Assembly (NCBI GenBank): GCA_039029915.1
Contig: JBCCFD010000411.1
Location: forward strand, 1-7,326
DNA length: 7,326 bases
Source: QQUD01 sp039029915
Lineage (GTDB): Bacteria > Chloroflexota > Anaerolineae > Promineifilales > Promineifilaceae
Direction: 5' to 3'
The notes beneath the pieces are model-generated. The model did no database searches and was not told the DNA's origin. It saw only the letters and a list, made by a program, of their open reading frames with translations. Each line of letters opens with the position of its first letter. The first letter of the stretch is position 1. Shown in pieces: positions 1 to 5,007 of this stretch. Both the position numbers and the translations under genes were made by a program.

Positions 1-1479
1 AAAGAAAGCAGTCAGCGGGCCAAATGGGGCGCTATTTTCAGGCATCATCTGCTTTTCGTGGCGTGGGGTCTGATGGAGGTAGCGCTCATTGTGCCGTTGG
101 CTTATGCGCTGATGGGCTGGCTAGAAATTTTTCAACCAGTGCCGCTGACGCTCAGCTTACTTGTCCTTATTTTAATCCCCCTCTACTTTTCCACCCTGCT
201 GACAAAACTCAGGGTTCCTATGGAAACTCAGCAACAAATCATGATCGTGACCGTGATTTTTATAATCATCTGGGCCATTCGCACATTTTTGTACGGGGGT
301 GGCTCAAGTTTTGATTTTAGCTGGGTGGGCCAGTTGCTCAGAAGCATGACCCAAACAAACAACAATGCCTGGCACAGTGATGTCGGGCTTTTTGCTATCA
401 TTGCCGTTTGCTGGTGGCGCGGCATGCTGTTGATTACCCGAGAACTGAACGTGACCCGCTTTGGAGAACAGTTTCGGACCGGCGGTCTTTTTATTGCGCC
501 GCTGATTCTATTGACGGCAGCGTTACGTTTAGACTGGTCAGTTCTGGGGTATTTGTTGCTGTTTTTGTTTTCGGGCTTAACGGCCGTTGCGCTCACGCGG
601 ATTGAACAAGCTGAGCGGGATCAAGTCGCTATTCTTGACTCGATTGGTTCGCGCTGGTTATTGACAATCTTTGGCAGTGGGTTGGTCATTATCCTCTTGC
701 CTAGTGCACTTTCCTTTGCAATTAACGGCGCGCCAAGCTCACGAATAGGAAACTTTTTTACACCACTATGGCTAGGCCTCCAGTTTGCTTTTTCATCAAC
801 GCTGTTTACTGTAGCATTTTTAATTAGCCCTTTGTTAGCCTTCTTTGAATCTTTAGCCAATCGGATCATGGCGACATTACAATGGCTTTTTTCAAGGGTC
901 TTTGTGCCGCGAGATCAACCGCTTGAAGAGCAAGAAGATCCGGCAGAAATGGTCAATGAACTCATCGCTGAATTACAGCGCCAAGCCGCTGAGGATGGCT
1001 ACTCTCCCGCGCTAGACTGGAATTTGGTTTTACTAATTTTGCTCTTTCTGCTCGTCATTGGAGTAGCAATCTGGCTGGTGCAGCGCTATCGAGGAAATCG
1101 GAACAAAGCGAAAGACGGCCGGTTTGACCGCACCGTTGGAGGCCTGTTCTCAAACAACATCCCTAGTCGATCGGCCAAGGACAATGACGCGAAGAAATCA
1201 CGCAAACCTGACTGGCGCGCTGCCCTAACAATTCGCCGCATTTATGCCCAAATGAGCCAGCTAGCGGCCGATCTGGACACGCCCCGTGAGAAAAATGAAA
1301 CCCCATATGAATTCTTGTCACGCCTTGCCACGCTCTGGCCGAATCACGAAAATGAAGTTAGCCTCATTACTCAAGCGTTCGTCAAAGTGAGGTACGGCGA
1401 GCTACCGGAAAACCAAGAGGAGTTTGAGGCAATCAAGCATGCATGGGAGTTACTGAAGCGTGAGCGTATCAACAGTTGA
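1..1479 (+). CDS. Polytopic membrane protein with C-terminal DUF4129 domain (5' partial)
   Basis: The reading frame is open from base 1 to a TGA at 1477-1479, giving 492 visible residues. It has no stop upstream of the GTG at 58, and the residues before that GTG look like a basic cytoplasmic loop (RAKWGAIFRHH) leading into a membrane helix, so the true start lies outside the window. About eight or nine hydrophobic helices fill roughly residues 15-285. A charged stretch follows (about 300-345, rich in E and Q), then one more helix (about 350-372) with a basic tail. The last ~90 residues (DWRAALTIRRIYAQM, ETPYEFLSRLA, VKVRYGELP) match the DUF4129 pattern. In many bacteria DUF4129 proteins are encoded with a MoxR ATPase, a DUF58 protein and a transglutaminase-like protein; whether those lie upstream cannot be seen. 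The biochemical function is unknown. The domain call is fairly sure. Confidence 0.85.
   Translation, partial: KESSQRAKWGAIFRHHLLFVAWGLMEVALIVPLAYALMGWLEIFQPVPLTLSLLVLILIPLYFSTLLTKLRVPMETQQQIMIVTVIFIIIWAIRTFLYGGGSSFDFSWVGQLLRSMTQTNNNAWHSDVGLFAIIAVCWWRGMLLITRELNVTRFGEQFRTGGLFIAPLILLTAALRLDWSVLGYLLLFLFSGLTAVALTRIEQAERDQVAILDSIGSRWLLTIFGSGLVIILLPSALSFAINGAPSSRIGNFFTPLWLGLQFAFSSTLFTVAFLISPLLAFFESLANRIMATLQWLFSRVFVPRDQPLEEQEDPAEMVNELIAELQRQAAEDGYSPALDWNLVLLILLFLLVIGVAIWLVQRYRGNRNKAKDGRFDRTVGGLFSNNIPSRSAKDNDAKKSRKPDWRAALTIRRIYAQMSQLAADLDTPREKNETPYEFLSRLATLWPNHENEVSLITQAFVKVRYGELPENQEEFEAIKHAWELLKRERINS
579..588. repeat. AACGGCCGTT palindrome, exact copy 1
   Basis: Exact 10 bp palindrome inside the DUF4129 gene, read as the codons for T-A-V. 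Confidence 0.85.
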
Positions 1480-1521
1480 AAGTATCAAATAGTTAGCATA
1501 TAAATTGTTCCCTGATTGCTG

Positions 1522-1535
1522 AATACTAAATACTA
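1522..1535. repeat. Two-copy tandem heptamer AATACTA
   Basis: AATACTA is repeated twice without a gap and is followed by ACC. It looks like a short remnant of a heptanucleotide tandem array. A related heptamer pair lies at 4061-4074. Confidence 0.55.
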
Positions 1536-1546
1536 ACCATCTTCCC

Positions 1547-1575
1547 TTGACCCCTATCTCAATGCCTGATATGCT
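1547..1575 (+). promoter_or_regulatory. Candidate sigma70-type promoter for the PHP phosphatase gene
   Basis: A -35 like TTGACC (1547-1552; five of six consensus bases) is followed after exactly 17 bp by a -10 like TATGCT (1570-1575; four of six). Transcription would begin near 1582, giving a leader of about 34 nt before the ATG at 1616. Its position in the gap supports it. It is a consensus match only. Confidence 0.5.
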
Positions 1576-1615
1576 GTCCAACTGACACACGCAATTTTTC
1601 CAATACAAGGACATT

Positions 1616-2458
1616 ATGAATAATCCTATACTTTATGATTCACACATGCACACAACCCTGTGCAAGCATGCTAAAGGAGCGCCGACTGAATACGCGAAAC
1701 AAGCGGAAAAAATCGGTTTAAAGGGCATTATCTTTACCTGCCATAATCCTGGCCCGAAGGGATGGGATGAACGGGTACGTATGTCAATGGCGCAGTTTCC
1801 CACTTACTTAAAGATGGTTGAGGAGGTGCGAGAAGAATGGAACGGCCGTTTAGATATCCGCCTCGGTTTAGAATGTGACTACTACCCTGGCTTTGAATCC
1901 TTTCTTGAAGAGCTTCTAACAAAAGCAGAGTTTGACTACATCCTCGGCTCCCTGCACCCAGGGCACCCCTACTACAAAGATCAATTTTATAAAGGGAGTG
2001 TACTCAATTTTCAAAAACTTTACTTTAAGCATCTCGCTATGGCGGCCGAGTCGGGGCTTTTTAATACGCTTTCACATCCTGATTTAATTAAAAATCTTTA
2101 CCCCAACGAGTGGCATGTTGATCAGCTGATGGATGACATTCGCCACAATCTTGACCGCATCGCCCGCACAGGTGTTGCCATGGAGCTCAATACATCTGGG
2201 TTAAATAAGCGGGTCAAGGAAATGAATCCCGGGCCTGAAATTTTAGAAGAGATGGCTGACCGCCAAATTCCCGTCGTTCTGGGTTCTGATTCACACGCTC
2301 CTGACCGCGTTGGGGCTGATTTTATTCAAGCAATGGATCTTCTTGAAGATGCTGGCTACCGCACATTGACTTATTTCATTAATCGACAACCGCAAGAGAT
2401 TAGCTTAAAATCTGCTTATGATAGCCTGCTGATCAAAACGGCCGTTCAGGCTGTATAA
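1616..2458 (+). CDS. PHP-family histidinol-phosphatase (HisJ/HisK type)
   Basis: A 280-residue cytoplasmic phosphoesterase of the PHP superfamily, whose HisJ/HisK members convert L-histidinol phosphate to L-histidinol, the penultimate step product in histidine synthesis. The metal-binding residues expected for the trinuclear site are visible in order: H10 and H12 (DSHMH), H43 (FTCHNPG), E86 (LGLECDYY), H114 (GSLHPGH), H154 (LSHPD), D225 and H227 (GSDSHAP). The length and the HAKG segment after the first motif fit the HisJ family (usually about 260-280 residues). The ATG start is supported by AAGGA four nt upstream and by the promoter candidate at 1547-1575. No other his gene is in the window, so a broader phosphatase role is possible. 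The family is sure; the substrate is probable. Confidence 0.85.
   Translation: MNNPILYDSHMHTTLCKHAKGAPTEYAKQAEKIGLKGIIFTCHNPGPKGWDERVRMSMAQFPTYLKMVEEVREEWNGRLDIRLGLECDYYPGFESFLEELLTKAEFDYILGSLHPGHPYYKDQFYKGSVLNFQKLYFKHLAMAAESGLFNTLSHPDLIKNLYPNEWHVDQLMDDIRHNLDRIARTGVAMELNTSGLNKRVKEMNPGPEILEEMADRQIPVVLGSDSHAPDRVGADFIQAMDLLEDAGYRTLTYFINRQPQEISLKSAYDSLLIKTAVQAV
1841..1850. repeat. AACGGCCGTT palindrome, exact copy 2
   Basis: Inside the PHP phosphatase gene, here in a different codon phase: it is read as N-G-R. Confidence 0.85.
2437..2446. repeat. AACGGCCGTT palindrome, exact copy 3
   Basis: Lies in the last codons of the PHP phosphatase gene, in the T-A-V phase, only 12 bp before the end of the gene. 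Confidence 0.85.
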
Positions 2459-2475
2459 TATCTAAATTTTCAAAT

Positions 2476-2514
2476 CTCCGGAAGAATTCCGAAATTTCGG
2501 CCACCATTCCGGAG
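2476..2514. repeat. Nested inverted repeat just upstream of the DUF3592 start
   Basis: Perfect 8 bp arms CTCCGGAA (2476-2483) and TTCCGGAG (2507-2514) enclose the perfect 12 bp palindrome CCGAAATTTCGG (2489-2500), so the RNA could form a stem topped by a second small hairpin. It starts 17 nt after the PHP gene and ends 4 nt before the AAGGAG ribosome binding site (2519-2524). There is no T-run after it, so it does not look like an ordinary intrinsic terminator. The CTCC of the left arm could pair either with GGAG in the right arm or with GGAG in the ribosome binding site. Confidence 0.6.
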
Positions 2515-2530
2515 GCGTAAGGAGTTCCCA

Positions 2531-2968
2531 TTGCCCCTAGCTATTCTCTATCTACTAGCCGCTCTCTGGTTTTTAGGAAATCAACTTTTGGCCTACCGTC
2601 GTGGCCTTAGTAGCCAAGAATGGCCTAAAGCAACGGGGATCATAGAATATGCCCAGCGTCAGGTATTTGCCCTTGATGACTATGGCAACTTAACTGGTGT
2701 ACGGATTATTTACTCCTACACCATCAAAGAAGAAAAATTTTCAGCAAAAACGATTGGGTTTTCGCCCAAAATTGTAACTTCTCGAAAAATGCTTCGGACC
2801 CACAAGCCGGGGAAGAAAGTTAGCGTTTATTACTCTCCCAATGACCCATCCATTGCCACATTAGAAACTGGCATTACAAATGGCAACTACATTATGATGA
2901 TTGCCGCGCTGGTTATCACGACCCTCACAGTTATTAATTTATTTTTACAATTTCAAGCAGGCGTATAA
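2531..2968 (+). CDS. DUF3592 domain membrane protein
   Basis: A 145-residue protein of unknown function. It has an N-terminal hydrophobic helix (about residues 2-20), a central soluble segment with the DUF3592 features (EWPKATGIIEYA, then a Y-S-Y strand, then VSVYYSPNDPSIATLETG), and a C-terminal helix (about 117-140). The soluble part is predicted to form a small beta-rich domain outside the membrane. I chose the TTG at 2531 because AAGGAG lies six nt before it and the protein begins directly with the hydrophobic segment; no better ATG or GTG is nearby. It is 72 bp downstream of the PHP phosphatase gene on the same strand and may share its transcript. No specific function can be inferred. 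Confidence 0.8.
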   Translation: MPLAILYLLAALWFLGNQLLAYRRGLSSQEWPKATGIIEYAQRQVFALDDYGNLTGVRIIYSYTIKEEKFSAKTIGFSPKIVTSRKMLRTHKPGKKVSVYYSPNDPSIATLETGITNGNYIMMIAALVITTLTVINLFLQFQAGV

Positions 2969-3002
2969 GGCATTTAGCGTTTAACACTGAAACCCTTCTC
3001 GT

Positions 3003-3054
3003 TGTGAACGGAAAATATTCTGGAATAAATAAGGCTGCTTATTTTCCATTCACA
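3003..3054. repeat. Near-perfect 15 bp inverted repeat with an alternative inner hairpin
   Basis: TGTGAACGGAAAATA (3003-3017) pairs with TATTTTCCATTCACA (3040-3054) at 14 of 15 positions around a 22 nt loop. A second, mutually exclusive hairpin uses AAATAAG (3027-3033) and CTTATTT (3038-3044) with a four-base loop. The inner form resembles a weak AT-rich terminator for the DUF3592 gene, which ends 34 bp before the repeat, but no proper T-tract follows. Confidence 0.55.
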
Positions 3055-3146
3055 TAAAACCACAGTACTTCTGCAATAGTTGCAATTTCGAGGTAAACTA
3101 AAGTGATTAGGGCTACTGAGTACACAATATCAACCTTTGAAGTTTG

Positions 3147-3180
3147 TGTTATTCTAAAACCTCTGCAGTTGAGAATAACA
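3147..3180 (+). promoter_or_regulatory. Perfect 9 bp inverted repeat before the pcs ribosome binding site
   Basis: TGTTATTCT (3147-3155) and AGAATAACA (3172-3180) are perfect reverse complements separated by 16 bp, and CTGCAG sits in the loop. The repeat ends four nt before the GAAGGGA ribosome binding site (3185-3191). The position suits an operator or a leader hairpin affecting translation; which of these, if either, is not known. Confidence 0.45.
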
Positions 3181-3197
3181 TCAAGAAGGGAAGACAA

Positions 3198-3941
3198 ATG
3201 TTAGCAACTCGATTAAACAACCTCCGCTCCCGAAGACCGCTAATGCTGGCCTGGGGCGTTCATCTTTTCACCGCCACGGGTGCAGTTTGGGGCTTACTCG
3301 CCATAATTGCCGCCATTGCCCACGATTGGCAACAAGCTTTTATTTGGATGGCAGCAGCAGTTGTCGTTGATGGTATTGATGGCACGCTGGCACGCCGATT
3401 TAAAGTGAAAGGGCTTACACCAAGCTTCGATGGGGCTCTACTAGACAATATTATAGATTATCAAAACTATGTGCTTGTACCGGCTTTGATTTTGTACGAA
3501 GCGGCTCTTCTACCAACGGGAACGGCCGTTGTTACCGTCGGTGTCATCGGGCTGGCAATGGTTCTTCTTTCATCAGCCTATCAATTTTGCCAAGCTGATG
3601 CCAAAACAGATGACCACACCTTCAAAGGCTTCCCCTCTTATTGGAATATTGTTGTTTTCTACTTGTTTATGCTTAATTTGTCCCCGTGGGTTAACTTTTG
3701 GGTGATTTTTATCTGTGCCGTTCTTGTTTTTGTCCCGATTAAGTACATTTACCCATCACGAATGGTCAAATATCGGCGCATGACGCTCGTCGTGACCACG
3801 CTTTGGGGCATTGTTAACATTATTATCCTGTTTAATTATCCAAACTATTCGACAACGCTCGTCTGGGTATCAGCCAGCTACGCCCTCTATTATGTTGGTC
3901 TAAGTTTGTACATGATGTTTTTTGACCCAGACACAAAATAA
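3198..3941 (+). CDS. pcs: Phosphatidylcholine synthase (CDP-diacylglycerol:choline phosphatidyltransferase)
   Basis: A 247-residue integral membrane enzyme that would condense CDP-diacylglycerol with free choline to make phosphatidylcholine and CMP at the cytoplasmic membrane. The CDP-alcohol phosphotransferase motif runs D58-x2-D61-G62-x2-A65-R66, twelve residues, then G79-x3-D83-x3-D87. The twelve-residue gap, instead of the usual eight, is the form described for bacterial Pcs. Other Pcs-like blocks are LLDNIIDYQNYVLVPA, then AKTDDHTFKGFPSYWN, then a PIKYIYPSR segment. Six to eight hydrophobic helices fill the rest. The ATG at 3198 has GAAGGGA six nt upstream; a longer frame from a TTG at 3144 lacks a ribosome binding site and would add 18 polar residues. 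The enzyme depends on exogenous choline, and no choline transporter is in the window. A phosphatidylserine synthase is the alternative, but the motif spacing argues against it. Confidence 0.85.
   Translation: MLATRLNNLRSRRPLMLAWGVHLFTATGAVWGLLAIIAAIAHDWQQAFIWMAAAVVVDGIDGTLARRFKVKGLTPSFDGALLDNIIDYQNYVLVPALILYEAALLPTGTAVVTVGVIGLAMVLLSSAYQFCQADAKTDDHTFKGFPSYWNIVVFYLFMLNLSPWVNFWVIFICAVLVFVPIKYIYPSRMVKYRRMTLVVTTLWGIVNIIILFNYPNYSTTLVWVSASYALYYVGLSLYMMFFDPDTK
3521..3530. repeat. AACGGCCGTT palindrome, exact copy 4
   Basis: Inside the pcs gene, T-A-V phase, in a hydrophobic stretch of the protein. Confidence 0.85.
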
Positions 3942-4090
3942 AACGGTCATTGGTAATGGGTGCTCGCTCATTAAGCACGTTTGTAAAGGCTGAGCGATGT
4001 CCGTGCGAGTTCATGAAATCGTTCGCAGGGTAACAGTTACTTTACCTATGATTCACAACTACCAATAACCAATTCAAAAAAAACAAACCA
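3942..4090. other. Convergent intergenic region with imperfect terminal inverted repeat
   Basis: Both gene blocks end here. GGTCATTGGTA (3945-3955) and TACCAATAACC (4060-4070) are reverse complements at 10 of 11 positions and bracket almost the whole gap. Inside are overlapping short complementary segments: GTGCT/AGCAC (3960-3964/3974-3978), CGCTCA/TGAGCG (3965-3970/3991-3996) and CTCGC/GCGAG (3963-3967/4005-4009). These could fold into a structured two-way transcription end. An A-run at 4076-4083 reads as a T-run just beyond the PIG-L stop on the minus strand, but no stem directly precedes it. Confidence 0.45.
4061..4074. repeat. Two-copy degenerate heptamer ACCAATA / ACCAATT
   Basis: Two adjacent heptamers differ at one base and are partly complementary to ATTGGTA at 3949-3955. 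They look like remnants of a heptanucleotide array and may fully explain the inverted repeat across this gap. Confidence 0.45.
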
Positions 4091-4852
4091 TTATCCAGAC
4101 CTATACCGCTCTTTCTGCTTTTCCCAAACTTCATCACTCTCTAGATGGATGATACGGAACGCTTCTGCGTACTGAAAATCACTGTCTTTAGCCCGCTCTG
4201 AGGCCCTTTCCATCATGCGTTCGCGAATTTGAGGGATCTGTTTAATTTGGCTTTTATGCTGAATAAGCGCTTCAATCTTCGTCTCAATCGTATCTGAAAT
4301 ATCAACCAACCCATCCCCACTGCCGTACGCTTGGACATAAACTTTGCGCACTTTATGGGCAAAAAGCCCTTCATCTTCAAGCTCTTGAAATAAATTAGGC
4401 TGACCGGATGATGGAAAAATTGCGTCAACTACGGCCCCAGCCACGGCCCTATGGTCAGGATGATTGATGCGACCAGTTGGCGTAAACACCATCGTCGGAT
4501 CACCTGCAATGACCACCTCTGGCCGAAAACGGCGAATTTGTGCCACCACCTGCTTACGCAACGCCATCGTATTTTCTACCATGCAATCTGGCTCTCTAAA
4601 AAAGGTCACATCTGTAACACCGGCCACCTTAGCGGCATCTAGCGTTTCAGCTTCCCGTATCTCAGCCGCTCTGGCTTTCGTCATCCCCGGTTCGGCAATC
4701 CCAACATCACCGCTAGTCACAAGAACATAAGCAGCCCTAGCACCTTCTTTGACCCATTTGGCCACCGTGCCGGCGCACCCAAATTCGATATCATCTGGAT
4801 GGGCAAAAATCGCCATGACGCTTTCTGGAATATAGGTTTCGTTCGTATCCAC
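4091..4852 (-). CDS. PIG-L (LmbE) family zinc-dependent deacetylase
   Basis: A 253-residue cytoplasmic enzyme of the PIG-L family, whose members remove N-acetyl groups from GlcNAc-containing lipids, glycosides or pseudodisaccharides. The N-terminal motif AHPDD (H18, catalytic-type D20, D21) and the later NHPDHR (H131-P-D-H134) supply the zinc ligands expected of the fold; TSGD (46-49) follows the second beta strand. The length is normal and no key residue is missing. Translation starts at a GTG with AAGGA (4861-4865) eight nt upstream; an ATG at codon 13 is too close to the AHPDD strand to be preferred. It lies on the same strand as two glycosyltransferase genes, which favours a glycan or glycolipid substrate. 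BshB/MshB-like thiol-pathway roles are possible, but no partner gene is visible. The substrate is unknown. Confidence 0.85.
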   Translation of the reverse strand: MDTNETYIPESVMAIFAHPDDIEFGCAGTVAKWVKEGARAAYVLVTSGDVGIAEPGMTKARAAEIREAETLDAAKVAGVTDVTFFREPDCMVENTMALRKQVVAQIRRFRPEVVIAGDPTMVFTPTGRINHPDHRAVAGAVVDAIFPSSGQPNLFQELEDEGLFAHKVRKVYVQAYGSGDGLVDISDTIETKIEALIQHKSQIKQIPQIRERMMERASERAKDSDFQYAEAFRIIHLESDEVWEKQKERYRSG

Positions 4853-4874
4853 TGTTTTTTTCCTTAAGTATTGT

Positions 4875-4926
4875 GTGAAAAGTAAAAATTAGCTTGAAAA
4901 AGATCGGCTGAATTTTTACTTTTCAC
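4875..4926. repeat. Perfect 16 bp inverted repeat in the leader of the PIG-L gene
   Basis: GTGAAAAGTAAAAATT (4875-4890) and AATTTTTACTTTTCAC (4911-4926) are perfect reverse complements with a 20 nt loop; AGC (4891-4893) and GCT (4907-4909) could extend the stem past a one-base bulge. On the minus strand the structure ends about 9 nt before the ribosome binding site of the PIG-L gene. It could be a terminator for the glycosyltransferase transcript, a regulatory leader, or the remains of a small repeat element. It shares GTGAA/TTCAC ends and similar loop size with the repeat at 3003-3054. Confidence 0.65.
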
Positions 4927-4966
4927 CAAGTACATTTCACATATCTGCCCCATTTTATTTCAAGAC

Positions 4967-4987
4967 ATTTTGTGAAGTTTACAAAAT
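4967..4987 (-). terminator. Small AT-rich hairpin after the glycosyltransferase stop
   Basis: ATTTTGT (4967-4973) pairs with ACAAAAT (4981-4987), and a G-T and an A-T pair can extend the stem inward to a three-base loop. On the minus strand it begins 20 nt past the stop codon at 5008. The stem is weak and no T-run follows, so terminator function is doubtful. Confidence 0.25.
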
Positions 4988-5007
4988 TTATAGGGTTTAT
5001 CTGTCTC

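Larger units (their letters stand above)
1480..1615. other. Intergenic gap between the DUF4129 and PHP genes
   Basis: This 136 bp AT-rich gap holds a two-copy heptamer repeat (1522-1535) and a sigma70-like promoter candidate (1547-1575). The ribosome binding site AAGGA of the next gene is at 1607-1611. I see no convincing terminator for the upstream gene. Confidence 0.6.
2969..3197. other. Intergenic gap upstream of the phosphatidylcholine synthase gene
   Basis: A 229 bp non-coding stretch holding two inverted repeats: a 15 bp near-perfect one (3003-3054), likely tied to the end of the DUF3592 transcript, and a 9 bp perfect one (3147-3180) immediately before the next ribosome binding site. 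I could not pick a convincing -35/-10 pair, although the gap is long enough for a promoter of its own. Confidence 0.55.
4853..5007. other. Intergenic gap between the glycosyltransferase and PIG-L genes
   Basis: This 155 bp AT-rich gap is the only large break in the minus-strand gene run. It holds a perfect 16 bp inverted repeat (4875-4926) and a smaller hairpin (4967-4987). I found no clear -35/-10 pair on the minus strand. Confidence 0.5.

Noticed and set aside
228..869. Antisense reading frames opposite the DUF4129 gene (228-596 and 621-869)
   Set aside because: They lie within a gene with clear membrane-helix and domain pattern, have no ribosome binding sites and give low-complexity, basic proteins without recognisable features.
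3144..3197. N-terminal extension of Pcs from a TTG at 3144
   Set aside because: No ribosome binding site precedes it, the extension is polar and unlike the family, and the ATG at 3198 has a well-spaced GAAGGGA.
3945..4070. Miniature transposable element with terminal inverted repeats
   Set aside because: The ends are short and imperfect, no target-site duplication is visible, and tandem heptamer remnants explain the match as well.
4451..4730. Plus-strand reading frames opposite the PIG-L gene
   Set aside because: They are shadows of a gene whose zinc-site motifs and length are complete on the minus strand.
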